Source: Copromyces sp. CBS 386.78 | Lineage: Eukaryota > Ascomycota > Sordariomycetes > Sordariales > Sordariaceae | Direction: 5' to 3' | NCBI GenBank assembly: GCA_030685235.1 | Contig: MU839079.1 | Location: 620,001 to 684,000, forward strand | DNA: 64,000 nt | Shown here: positions 22,305 through 34,486 of the stretch, piece by piece | Position numbering within the stretch: position 1 is the stretch's first letter | How the letters are laid out: every line of letters begins with the position of its first letter | Translations under genes and position numbers: made by a program | The notes under the pieces: model-generated | The model's database searches: none | What the model saw: only the letters and a program-made list of their open reading frames with translations | Told to the model about the DNA's origin: nothing

Positions 22305-24252
22305 ATGACACTAACGGAGCTTCTCCCAGAATACCTCACGTCCTCTTCTCCTACTCATCTCCTCCTCATCGCAATTCCGCCCCTTCTAGTCCTTTATACC
22401 ATCTACGTTGCCATCTACCGTCTCTATCTCAGTCCCCTAGCCAGCATCCCGGGTCCCAGACTTGCTGCGCTGACGCAATGGTACGAGTTCTACTACGACA
22501 TCATCCTTCCTGGACAGTTCGTCTTCAAGACCGTCGAACTTCATAAGAAGTATGGCCCGATTATCAGGGTCAACCCCTGGGAAGTCCACATTTCGGACCC
22601 GGACTTCCACAGGGAGTTTTTGCCGGCGGGCACGACTCGACGGAGGGACCGGACGCATTTCTGGTGTGATCAGTTTGGGGCACCTGGTTTGTTTTCTCTT
22701 CCATTGTTAGCGTACACATGTTCTACTCGAGGATATATATGCCGGTCCATTACGCGGGAACAAGTGCTAATGTTTAATACGGGTGGGTGACAGGCAGTGT
22801 CGTGTCAATCGTCCCACATGAGCTGCACAAACTACGGAGATCAGCCATTAATCATTACTTTTCGACCGCAAGTGTCCGGAAGTTGCAGCCAGTTATCGAA
22901 GAAAGAGTCGATGCCCTGCTGGCGAGACTTCGTGAGCATGGCAAGACGAAGAAACAGACGCCGATAGACATGCTTCATCCCTTTTCGGCTCTGGCTTATG
23001 GTATGTTGTGTACTTGGACATGGATGGCGTTCCTCAGAAGACACTGCTAATAGCAATAACCTTCTAGACATAATCAACGAATATGCCTTTGCCAAAGCTG
23101 AGCACGCGGGTTAGTAACTCTTAGTTCTCCTTCTCAGGAACAACCATTACTAACGCCCGACACCCAGTTGAACACCCTACCTTCCGTTCCGACATAACCA
23201 ACGGTCTCACCACCGGCGTCCAATACGGCAAACTCTTCCAACACATCCCCATCCTTCTCACCACACTTGAACGCCTCCCGCCCAAATTCCTCGCCTCCAT
23301 CTCCCCCGCATACCGCTCGTTCCTCTCTACATGCGAGTCCATCACCACACAAATCACTGAAATTTCCCAGAAACTCCACTCTAACAAAGGCGACGACCTC
23401 GACCTCTCCCACCCCACAATCTTCCACTCCCTCCTAACCTCCGACGCCCTGCCCCCCTCCGAGAAAACCATCCCCCGCATCGCCGACGAAGGCCACGTCC
23501 TAATCCAAGGCGGAGCCTTGACCGTCGCCTGGGCCCTCGCCATCGCCACCTTCCACCTTCTACACCAGCGCGACACAACCCTGCGCAAGCTCCAAGCCGA
23601 GCTCCGCGCCGCCATCCCCGACCCGTCCGAATCTACCCCCTTGGCGACCCTCGAACGGCTCCCCTATCTCAAAGCCGTCGTAAAGGAATGTTTCCGTCTC
23701 AGCCTGGGGTCTTCCTCGCGCATCACGCGCGTCGCACCCGACGAGGCCCTTCGCTTCTCTCCCTCGGACATCTGCTTGCAATCTTACCGCGATGATCCCA
23801 AAGAGGTGGTGGAGAAATACAAAAAGGAATGGATCCTACCCCCCGGAACGGAAGTGTCCATGACGAGTTACCAGATTTCGGCCAACGAGGAGGTTTTTCC
23901 GGATGCAAAGGCGTTCCGACCGGAGAGGTGGTTGGAGCGTAAGGAGCTGGACAGGTATCTGACGAGCTTTGGGGCGGGCCCGAGAGTCTGTTTGGGGATG
24001 CAGTTGGCTTATGCGGAGATGTATCTGGTGCTGGCGAAGATGTGGACGGTTTGGGAGGCGGGTGAGCAGGTTGGTACTACGGGTGAGGAGAAAGGCGCGG
24101 GTGAAAAGGAAGAGAGAAGCAGTCAGGCAGTGGGCAAAATGAGGCTGGCCGAGGGAGTGACGCAAAGAGATGCTGAGATGGGCGTGGATTGGTTCATTCC
24201 TGCGCCGTATATTGGGAGTCAGGGGGTTAGAGTTTACTTTGAGAGTTATTAG
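22305..24252 (+). CDS. cytochrome P450 monooxygenase
   Basis: Four exons (22305-22686, 22794-23000, 23068-23109, 23168-24252) give 571 residues; all introns are phase 1 with fungal-type signals. An N-terminal anchor (HLLLIAIPPLLVLYTIYVAI) and proline hinge (IPGPRLAALTQWYEFYYDI) place it in the ER membrane. The ExxR motif is intact (E384-CF-R387), as are FRPERW and the haem loop FGAGPRVCLGMQ with Cys485. The layout resembles trichodiene-oxygenase-like fungal P450s that act on secondary metabolites. Odd point: the I-helix reads GGALTVAWAL, where the usual acidic residue before Thr is replaced by Leu328. The region before the C-terminus has an extra acidic/Lys-rich loop. No other secondary-metabolism gene is adjacent. 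Confidence 0.88.
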
Positions 24253-25477
24253 GGGAGTTGGATCTTGATGGGCAAGAAATCTCGGTGAGCTGTGAGGCTG
24301 TCGGTTTTCCCCTTCTTCTTCTTCTTCTTTTTTGACCTTCTTGCGTACCTACAGTCCAATACTGGTTTCTTGGTTTCTTGGTTTCTTGAGGAGGCCTCTC
24401 TTCTTACTGAAAAGCGGATTACAAAAGAGAAGACTTCATTCCCAACCTTTTTACACATACCCGGTTCTGAGAGAAAGGTAAGTAGAAAGCCCATCAGAAA
24501 GCCTACGGGCTCTTTGTCACATCTGATTGGCTCAAATACTTAACTACGGTATCATCCCATGCTCACGGGCACAACGTAACGGGAACGGGGAAACAAAATG
24601 TCTTGCAAGCACTTTGCCGCTTCGGGCCATGCGGTGTCTCCCGAGTTGTTTGTGGGAGTTGTGGTCAGCCCTAGCAAGCTTGGCTTCTTGGCTCCTTTCT
24701 AATCTTCTCCTTTTCTTAACAAGTTACGATAGAATTCTTAGTAGCACCCTGTTAGTGACTGACTAGACTAGAACTGGGTCCAGTGTTAGCGTTGCTTTAA
24801 GCTTTCCCGCTTTTAGTGTACGGCGGAGGTAAGGCACGGGCACGGTGAATAGGGGCCTCTCAGAATGTGGGGCCTGACACGTGACAGGTATCTTTCGGTA
24901 CCTTCTCATAATCACTTGTAAGCCCGTAAGGCACAGCCAGCCACAACAGCCAGCAAGCGTTGCCATGGTTCACCATTACATTGTTTGGCATGTTCCCCTT
25001 TTACACTACACAGGGGTGCGAATTTTACTGGGCGAGAAATAGTGGTGCCTGGAAGTCCTTTTGGGTCCCCTTGTCCGAAGCTTTCGGACTCAGCCGCCGT
25101 ACCATTGGATTTTCCATTTTATTTTCCCTACCTAGGTACCTAGTTGTTTGATCGTGACGTGGGCAATGCGATACGGCGATGCGACATGTCGTTCGGTATG
25201 GAGTGAGAAAGAGAAGAAAGAGGTGTGGGTTGTGCCCAATTACCATAGGCAGCGCTGCGCGAGGTCTTCTGCCATAAATGATGGGCACACGTGGAAAATG
25301 TGATGGATGTTGCTGCGTTGTAAGATCTGAAGATTCTCTTAAGAGTCGAAGGATTCCCATCCTGTCTGTCAGCTGAATAGAATTATTATCATCATCATCA
25401 TCATCATATTTTCGAGTTTCATTCTTCCTTACACGGGGGTTATTTCCCTTCAGTGACTACAGTCACTCATCACCACA
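24253..25477. other. intergenic region
   Basis: Holds one arm-like copy of the dispersed motif (CAATACTGGTTTCTTGG near 24357), the palindrome CCTACCTAGGTACCTAG (about 25127-25143) and an (ATC)n microsatellite (25388-25407). No gene is supported. Confidence 0.45.
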
Positions 25478-26728
25478 ATGCCCGCCATCCCCATTCTCAG
25501 ACTCAGAACGCGGAGGCTACCCGCCTCAACAAACCACCACATCGACCTCGGCGACGATATAAACACCTACCTCCCTCTCCAGCTCCGTGACCCCAGTCCG
25601 CGTGGTGGCGGCGGTCACAGCTCCGGCCACAGCTCCGGAGGTCGCTCTTCCAGTTCCAGAGGCAGTAGCAGTCACGGGAGCAGTAGCAGCAGTCACGGTA
25701 GCAGCAGCAGCAGCAGCAGCGACAAAAGTCACGGCAGCAGTTCTTCATCAACAAACGTCGTGGTCGTCGGTGGTGGTCCCCGCTACTACGGCCCTCATAA
25801 TAACTTGTTGTTGCCGGTGTGGGCAATCATCTTGATTGTGGTTTTGGTCTTTGAGACGACGTTATTTTGTGTGGCGTTGGGGTGGTTTCATAAGGAGGGT
25901 ATGATTTTTTTTCTTTTTTCTTCTTCTTCTTCTTCTTCTTCTTCTTCTTCTCTTTCTGAGCCTCCAGAGTTCTCTCTCTTTTTTTTTTTTTTTTTTTTTT
26001 TTTCCTCCCTCTTCCTTGCCCTTTTTCTGTTCTTCCCTCTCCCTTCATCGTCCCCTCTCCACCCCCCCCATCATCTACGACCCATATGCATGTGAGATTG
26101 ACATAGATGAATGAACCCAAAAAAAACAGCAAAAGCAGAACTCAAACGCCTCTACCCCTCCGAACCGCGTCCCCAGCTCAAATACGGGCGGATCTGGCTA
26201 AACGCCTTCATCATCGCTTCCTGGCTCTGGCTCCCCATCGCCATTTACAACGTCATCATGGAACGGGTGATCGAACCCCGTAAGGGAATCAAGAAGGAGC
26301 GCAAGCTCTTTGGCAGCATGGTGCCTAACTCCACCAACACGAAGATTGAGTCCGCTGCTTCAACCGCTTATAAAGGAGCGGGAGTAGGCGCTGGTGCCGG
26401 CGTTGATGCCGAACTGATGAATGGGGTTATGAGGACGAATAGTGCTTATAGCAAGATTCCTGCTTCTGCGGTTGAAGAGGTTGGGGGTGAGAGGATGAAG
26501 TATGATACCCCGAAGGATGTGAAGGTTCCCTTTGAGGAGAAAAAGTACGAGACCGAGGCAGCACTCCCTTATCCCAGCGGCGGCGCTTTTGCTGGATACG
26601 CTCCCGCTCCTGTACCGACTCCGGCTCCGGCTGCCGAACCTCAGCAAGGAGCTGCGGCTTCTTACTTTACCATGAGTCAACCACAAAGTCAGAACCTGTC
26701 AGCTTCGAATCCTTTGGGGAGACAGTAG
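25478..26728 (+). CDS. two-TM protein with Ser/Gly/His-rich lumenal region, function unknown
   Basis: Two exons (25478-25898 and 26130-26728) give 339 residues. Exon 1 has a Ser/Gly/His-rich repeat region (about residues 40-90, GGHSSGHSSGGRSSSSRG) and a strong span NLLLPVWAIILIVVLVFETT. The intron (231 nt, GTATGA...AACAG, phase 1) joins it to KAELKRLYPSEPRPQLKYGR and a second span (IWLNAFIIASWLWLPIAIYN). The two spans form a hairpin, leaving a long Ala/Pro-rich cytosolic tail (AGYAPAPVPTPAPAAEPQQG). The spans are well conserved in character, while both tails are low complexity. Family not recognised. The intron is much longer than its neighbours because it is filled by a TTC repeat and a poly-T run. 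Confidence 0.75.
25915..26003. repeat. TTC microsatellite and poly-T run inside an intron
   Basis: A (TTC)n run at about 25917-25951 is followed by an uninterrupted T tract at about 25980-26002, both within the intron of the two-TM gene. Confidence 0.85.
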
Positions 26729-27516
26729 GAGGCAACTTGGAGTGATAGATAGTCACAGAGAAAGGAAAAGGGGGGAGAATGATAGATGCAGCATGACGAT
26801 ACCCACGATAGAAGAGTTTGACTAGGTAGTAATGAGTTAATGAATAGTTTACTTGAATAGCTTGAACAATCATCGTGAACTGACGAGTTCGAATTTTGTG
26901 CTGGATGATGTCTGCTTCAAAATGCGAAGGTCTCCAGGGGGTGTAGAACATTGCTTCCTTTGCTAAAGTCGCTCTTCGCTGGGTATTGAGCACATCTCAA
27001 CTAACTTCCACCCTCATAACTAACCCCTTTATACACGACTCGCTTTGGTTGCTGGCCTCTCAGCACTTCTTATAAACACGCAAACGCTTCCACAATGGTC
27101 CCTGCAAAAGGGTATACATCGAACTCTCAAATAAGGTGTAAGATTTAAGGTGTAAGAAATATATCGCGGATAAATAAGCATGTTAAAAAGCAGGTGATTA
27201 AGTGTCTGTGTGTCTCTCCCTCTTCCTCAAATCCCGCTTCTCCGTCCCCATCCATTTTATGTTCCCATCCAGTTCCATTCCTGTTTTCCATTCTTCTTCC
27301 TGTCTTCGTCTTCAGTCATTTCTGCGTGGCGACATCTCTTTCTTCATTCTTTCACGTGCATGAGAGAACAAGGCAACATAAAAAGAAAAAAAAAAGAAAA
27401 AAAAACTGTGTGCAAGAAACAAAAAAAGAAACAAGCCTCCACCTCTTCCGTACAACACTTGGGTTACTCATCTTTGATACTCACTCATTAATGAGTATCC
27501 TCTTTACACCACCACC
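26729..27516. other. intergenic region between convergent genes
   Basis: Between the 3' ends of the two-TM gene (plus) and the coiled-coil gene (minus). Contains A-rich tracts near 27380-27440. No gene is supported. Confidence 0.5.
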
Positions 27517-30500
27517 TCAATCATCCTCAAAAAACCCGTCATCATCAAAATCCTCCACCGGGCTCGCATCACTATCATACATCCCGCCCGACCTCGCCAT
27601 AGGAGGAGCCATCATAGGCGAAGAGATATTCCTCCGGTGCTGATGCTGTTGAGCCTGAGTAGTAGCAAACGAAAGCGTAGAGGGGTCAGGTGAAGGCGAT
27701 AACGACAGAGAAGCCTCCCTCATCTCCTCCTCCTCCTCTTCCTCCTCAGCCACCTGCTGATGCTGTTGCTGGAAGTGCATAGACGCCGTGGATGGGCCTC
27801 TCGACCTCTGCTGGTAGTGCTGATTCTGGCGTAATGCCCTGTTGGAAAGTTCCTGGGGAGTCAACCTGCGGCCGGTGGCTGAGAAAGCAGTTGGCTGCTG
27901 AGGTTGTCGTTGGGCTAGACTTTGACTGGCTGTACTCCTAACCGTGGATACAGAAGCGTTGGAGGCTTTGCGCAAACCAGCTGTGGATCCAGAAGATGTC
28001 GGGGGCGTCGGGTTCCCGCTACGGAACCCAGAAGACGCAGGCTTCAATGGCGTGACATTACGGCTCTGCGCAGGAGATGCGGACAAAACACTACTCAAGC
28101 TACCGAAAGCCGGCAGGTCCTTGCCCTTCCTCCAGTTGCCCCAGGCGGCAGCCAGAGGACCAACAGCCTGCGCAACGCGCGGCGAGGCCGCATCTCTAAT
28201 CGTAGCAGCGATGTTTGGCAGGTTGATAGCCGATCCGCCGTTCATCGCGCGCTCACGCTCCTGCTCCTCCATCTGGAGGTTAGCCTTGAGCCTGATAGCG
28301 GCGTCGCGGACCGCGTCCCTGTCGTAGTCGTCACTGGAAAGAGCACCAATGATGTCCTGCAAATCCGAGTGGCGCACGGCAAGGAGCTCCCGGAGCCAGA
28401 TGATCTCGTCGTCGCGCTTGGAGATCTTTGTGTCGGCGTCGGGATCGACCTTCTCGAGTTGCTGCTCGAGTTCCTCAATGTGAAGCTCGCGGGCCTGGAG
28501 CTGCTCCTGGAGAACCATGATGGACTCGCGGAGGGCCTGGGGCGAGATTCTCTCCGAAGGCTGGACATCGTTGGAGGCGGACCTGGACGCCGCGGGAGCC
28601 TGAGAAGTACCGGCCACAGAAGCCTTGGCCGCTTGGGCGGCGGCACGTGCAGCTTCCTTGGCGATCTCCAACTTCTCCTCGACATGCAACAGCTTGTCCT
28701 GGAGATGCTGGGCCTTGGAAGTCTCGATGCTCAAGCGATCCAGGAGGTTCTTCTCCGTCCGGTGGGCATCCTCAGTGGTATGGCTGAGTTGACGCTCATA
28801 GCGGGCTTGGATATCCTCCACCTCGTTCTGGTGCTTGCGCATGAGCTCATCAAGCTCCGTCTTCTTCGAGTTCTGAGCCTCCTCAAGGAGCATGTCGTGC
28901 TGAGCCTTGGCTGTGTCGGCGTCCAACTTAACCTGGTCCATCTGGGATCTGAGTCTGTTAAGCTCATCTTCAAGCTCTCTGCGGACAGCATTAACCTGGT
29001 GGTTGGCTTGCTCAACCTCAGCTTGCATGGCGTTGCGCGTGCGCGTGATCTCGCGAGCAGCGGACTCTCTAGCTTCCTGGAACTCAGCCTTGAACCGCAA
29101 AGCGCTCTGCTGCAACTTATGGTTCTCAGTGCGCATCTCCGCAAGCAACTGCTCAAGCCTCTTGCACTCCGCAACAGCCCTCATGCCTTGGCGCTCGTTC
29201 ATCTCCAGTCTCTCCAGCTCAGTCTCGATGCGTTCACGAGTTCTGGCCTCAGCTTGGAGCTTGGCATCCAGGACCTCTTGGCGGGCAATCAACGTCTGCT
29301 CTCTCTTGGTGCGCCTGGCGTTCTCCTCGGTGATTTGCCCAGCAGCGTGAGCCATCTCATCCTGAAGGGCAAGGAACTTGATGCGCCAGCTGTCACGGAC
29401 GCGCTCGTTCTCCTGAACCTGGGTACCGAGGGTATCGATCAGCTTAGACAGAGCCTTGTTCTCGTCAAGGGCCTTGGAAAGGTCAGCATCACGACGCTTG
29501 GCAAGCTCGCTGACTCTATCAGCCTCAGACCGCCAGTGCCGAGCTTCTTGCCGAGCATGCCGAAGATCATTGTCCAGCATGTTAATCCGATTCTGCGCTT
29601 CGCTACGAGACTTTTGCGTGTTCTCGGTGCCGGCTTCCAGTTGGGTCAAGCGCATGGCAACCTTATTGTTAGCGGCCTCGATCGCCTTAATCTTGTGGTC
29701 CTTCTCGTCAACCTCCTTCTTGAGGCGGGCCTCTTCCTCTGTGCTAAGCTTGAGCAGGCGTTGAACTTCAGCAAGCTTGTCTTCGGCAGCTCTCCGGCCC
29801 TTGTTTTCCTTCTCGGCTTGTCCTTCAACCTGCTGAGATCGTTCCTCAAGGTCGGCGATCCGCTGGTGCAAGACGCTCTTGTTCATCTCTTCAACCTCAA
29901 TCTTGGTCGCAGCGGCCTGGAGCTCACGGTTGAGATCCGACGCACGGTCCTCAGCAGCGCGCCTGGCCGCAATCTCCGTCTCCACCTTGGCCTCCTGAGA
30001 GCGGAGTCGCTCCTCGAGCTCCAGAACACGAGCCTGAAGGTCAGTGACCTTGGACTCCTTGGCTTCATCGACTGCAGGCTCAAGGCGGCTATGCACCACC
30101 TCTTCAACAATCTTCTTGATGTCTTCGCTGCCGATCGAGGAGGCCTTTGGCTGGGTGATTTGAGCCTTCAGCTCCTCAAGGGCCTGAAGAACGTCAGGGC
30201 GGTCGCCAAGAGTCGACTTGGCAGAGGAAGATGTTGGCCTGGTTCTCTGTTGAGAAGCGAGGGCTTCCATAACAGCAGCCTTGATTTGCTCCATCTTACG
30301 GTCCCTACGCGGGCTAATGGAACGACGAGTAGTAGGCAGATCATCGTCCTCATCGTCGGCGTCGCTATCGCGGACTTCGGCAGAGGCGCTGCGCACGTCT
30401 CGGCGGTTCGAAACAGCTCTCCTCGAGATGGCAGCCAGAGAGTGCTTGATAGTATCAAGAGTCTGTTCCAGTGGGCTAAGACGGCTATCAAGGATACCGC

Positions 30501-33500
30501 CAACAACATCATTGACATGACCATTGAAGAAAGTGACACGGGACTCCAGCTTCTCTTCCTCGTCCTCAGTGAAATCGCCGTTCCAGTCGCTAACTGGCAC
30601 GTCTTCACTGCCGTTGAGGTTGTGGACAGGTCCCTCAATGAACTGCGCACTGGTGGGCGGATCGAGGAAAGGGTCTTCCAGCTCAGTTGTGGAAAGCGGC
30701 TGTGACGGTTGGAGATACTCGCGGGGGGTCGGGCTAGGACTGCGAGAGTTATCTTCATCTTGATGGTAAGGTGATGAGTGAGTTGGGCTAGGCTGGTGCC
30801 AGTCAGTTTGACTATCGGTGGGCTTGCTGATGCCCATATTCGGGTTAGCACTGAGGTGGCGCATGACCGCATCAATGTCGTCAAAGCTGGGTTCTGAAGC
30901 GCCAGTTGCAGTGGTCTCCTCCTTCTTGGACCCTTCGCGCCTGGGCGGTGGTGGCTTAGGAGCCCAGCGAGAAGCAGCGAGCCCCTTAGCAGGCTTCGGT
31001 GGCGCACTAACCACTTCTGGTTCTGCAACTACCTTCTCAATGGGCTCTGCCTCTGCAACCTCGACAACAGGCGTCGGCTGGGGTGGCTGTTGAGAAGAGC
31101 CAGCAGTGACATCTGTGACTTCGGTAGGCTGAGTCGGTATCCCAGGCACAAACTCAGAAGCAGCCGCAGAGAGCGACTTTTCGTGACCATGAGTAGCTGA
31201 ATCGTCACTGAATGGGTTAGGATCCTTGAGCTCCGAAACGGTCCAGTTCAAAGACACAGGATCGGCAGTCTGCTCTGACGGGCTGACGGTCGCCTGGGTA
31301 TCTGTCGTCTCAGAAGCCATGGTCGAAGACAATGTCATGTCTGGGTGACCATGAGTGGACTCGTCGAATGACTTCTCCTCAATCGGGAGGTCTTCGTCCT
31401 CGTCCTTGTCTGGCCTAGACTCAGCCACAGGGGTAGAGCTATCAGCAGTTTCCGACGCCGCAGGAGCCACACTGTCAAGTTCGACATTGTGATGATCCAA
31501 CTTGGAGAAGACAACACCGTCAAGTTGTCCCTCTGCCTCGTTCTTCTCTTCTTCCGACTGGGCCTCCTCATCTGGGGGCAAGATCGGGACGGCCTTGCTT
31601 TCCTTAACAGGCAAGACAATCTCGGCCTTCTCCAGTTCACCGGCGTCAACAACCGAGCTCTCAGGCTTGGCATCGCTTTCCTCCACGGGATCTGCGGCCG
31701 GCGTTGCAAACATATTAGGAGTGAACGCAGGCGCATCCGGGCGGAACTTGAGGCCAAACTCGCTCTGAGTCGGAGAGAACACGGACGCAGTAGGGTTGAT
31801 AGCGCCAGTCGTAGGTGCTGAAGCAGCGAAGTGACTGGTGGCGGCAGAGAATGTAGCGACTTGAGGGGTAAACTGCGGTGTGAAGGAGCTGTTGGGGTTA
31901 AACTTGAACTCGGGCGCTTCCACGTTCAACTTGGATAACGAAGACTTGCTGCCATGGCTGGCATGCTTGGGGACGGGGCCAACCGCAGGCTTCCCTGCGC
32001 TCCAGGAGCTACTAGCATTAGATAGAGTGTGTTGATGCATCATTTTCTGGAATTCGAGCGCTTGGATGGGGGTTCCTAGGTTGCTCGGATTCGTCTCGAT
32101 CTCGTCGTCTTCCGCAGCCGGGCCGTCAATCGGCTGCAGAGTAGGCCTAAAACCACCTCCACTATTAGAGACGTCTTCTTCGGTAAAGTACTTCTGCGAC
32201 AGCGAATGTCCGCGACTATGCGGTCTAGGGTGATGCAAGACAAGGCCATCCGAAGTAGCACCAAATTGAGGTTGCTGGGGAGCGAATTGAACTGACGAGT
32301 CTCTGGCATGGGGATTGACCGGCGGGATGGTATGTTCCTCTCTGTGCGGGCTGTAATCTTGATCGTTCTCGAGCTGCGAGCGCATCTGTTCTTCCAAATG
32401 GTATTCAGCTTCATCAATTTCCCTTTGCAAATCATCGCCTGGAATGTGGTAGGGGAGGCCGGCTTCGGGAGCGCGCACGGGATCTTGAGCTGGTTCTTCT
32501 TCTGCGATTTCGTGAAGATCTTGCAAGCGCGACGATGCTCGTGGGGATGGCGCAAACTGAGGTTGGAGCTGATGCTGGAATTGCGGCTGAGACTGATGCT
32601 GGAACATGGGTAACTGCAAAGACTGATGGCGCTGATGAGCCATATGGCCCATATGGCCCATGGGGCTAAAGAGACCACCGTCCGGCGAGAACGGTGAGCT
32701 GGGAGACATCATCGCGTTGAGGTTAGCAAGCGAGGGTGAACCCATGCGGTGTCCATGTTGTTGCATCATCATCTGCTGAGACCAGGCATGTGGAGATGGG
32801 ATCGATATAGATGCGCGAGGATTATACTTGGACGTAAACGAGGCAGGCGACATGCCAGCGGGGAGACCTGGGCTGGTAGATGATGGCCCCATACCATGAA
32901 AAGGAAAGCCCGGGAGACCACCTCCACTGGCAGCCGAAGATGTCGGCAGCGGAGGTGAGAAGGGGAGCGGAGGGTAGTTGGCTACCGAAGGCTGTCGGCT
33001 CATGCTCGTGGAGGGAGAAACTGAAGGTTGAGGGGGCTCGTCGTCCCCAAGGGATACTCCCAGAGCTCTAAGCTTCGCTTCGGTCAACTCGTCCACGTAT
33101 CTCTTCCAAGCTAGATGGCGGATGTCAGGCACACCTTCACTTGTCAAGTAGTAGGGATTATCTTACCATTCAAGTCGGGAAGAAGCACGTTCCAGCTTCT
33201 TTCTTCTCTTTCGTGTACTAAATCATCGAAATCGGGCCAGGGTCCTCTACTTTGCGAAGTGGACTCGTCAACCAAGGTCTTCCGAGGCTCCAAATCAAAG
33301 CCGCTGATATCATGACCCTGTTGTTTCCAACGCCTCATCCTCTCCTCGACCTCGGATTCGGTGAGAGGCAGTGGAGCCTTGCCCGGTTGCCCACGCTCGT
33401 CGTCCTTGGGAATAAGGACCATGACACTCTTACCCTTCCATGGGACCTTTTTCTTCATTCGGGGCGATGGGGCGAGGGTAGAGGTACGTTTGGGTGCAGG

Positions 33501-34486
33501 TTTCGAGGGGGTGGAAGGAGCTGCAGGCTCTCCTTTTGGACTGTTTATGCTGGAAGCATCTTGGGGCTTTGTTGCGCCAAGTACCTGGCTTATGGAGGAT
33601 CTGATGGAGGATGTTCGTTCGGGAAATGGCGAGATTGAGGGGGCACGGTCACTCGCCGTAGTGACGTCGGGCTGTGGTGCCCTTTCGATCGGGGACGCCA
33701 TGTTTGATCTGCTTGCCTGTCTGCTGGTCAGGCGAGACTGTCTTAGAGTATCGGTGCTGGACTGCTTCTTGAGAGCGCCCGGTGATTCCTGGCGCTGTCT
33801 GCTGCTTCGCCTGCCGCTTCGTCGACGATCTGCCCTGGGGGTAAGAAGGTCGTCTCCTAGCCACGCGGCGTCTTCGTCACCGGAAAATGAGTCGCTCAGC
33901 GAAGAGTTCTCACTATCGCCAGTGCCGTCGCTAAGCCAATGTAGCTTCTCCCGCTCGCTACCGTGAGCTGTATGCTGGCGGATCCAGTCCTCTGTAATTC
34001 CGTGTACCAGGCGTCTTGCGCGGTTGGCGAGTACGCTTGCGGCTCCGGTAAGGAGGGATGACCGAGACTCGGAGGGACTGTCTTGTTGGGTGGGCGGGGC
34101 GGGGCGCAGAAAGCGAGTTTGGAGCGCTAGGGAATGAATGGGATCTCCCTCGGATTCGTCGTCGTCGTCGTCGTCGTCGTCACTGCTCGAACTCTCGGCT
34201 CGCAGGTTTGGGGGGTAGGGTGAGCCCCAGCGGCTTCCGTCAACCTCGTCTTCGTTCACGGAGATGGTGGGCGGAGTTCTCAGAAGACCCTGAACCCGGA
34301 GAGGAAGTCTGGGGACAGGCAAGGGCGGAAGCTCGGGGGAAGCTTCGCCTTCGGCGGTGGAGGCGCTCGACAGGGCAGGAGAGGTGGGCGATTCAGATCG
34401 GTGTCGGAAGTAGTTCTTGATACCGTCCTGCGCGAACGCAGCAGGAGGAGGGGTTCGCGGTGACGACTTTAGGGGAGACGTCTTTG
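27517..34486 (-). CDS. very large coiled-coil scaffold-like protein, 5' exon(s) not resolved
   Basis: The two clear exons are about 34486-33167 and 33110-27517 (complement), roughly 2300 residues. The 56 nt intron (33111-33166) is GTAAGA...CTAG with a CTGAC branch. It joins VLLPDLN to AWKRYVDELTEAKLRALGVS in phase. The N-terminal part holds VPWKGKSVMVLIPKDDERG and TESEVEERMRRWKQQGHDIS, a conserved-looking block; next come Ser/Pro/Gln/Met-rich regions for about 700 residues and a helical block (LEQTLDTIKHSLAAISRRAV). Then follow about 550 residues of continuous heptad coiled coil (30100-28400), and a block RDDEIIWLRELLAVRHSDLQ...VAQAVGPLAAAWGNWRKGK. The C-terminus is acidic. Such proteins usually act as cytoskeletal, septal or spindle-pole scaffolds, but the specific role is not known to me. 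The first exon must start upstream, since no ATG precedes the open frame at about 34486. Confidence 0.8.

Noticed and set aside
27922..30705. 927-codon open frame on the plus strand
   Set aside because: Exactly antisense to the coiled-coil exon; its Leu/Val-rich translation is what the reverse of Glu/Gln/Lys/Arg heptad codons gives. Shadow ORF.
33111..33166. shorter splice solutions (24-33 nt intron) in the coiled-coil gene
   Set aside because: Too short for a fungal intron; the 56 nt intron with CTGAC branch and CTAG acceptor keeps the frame.
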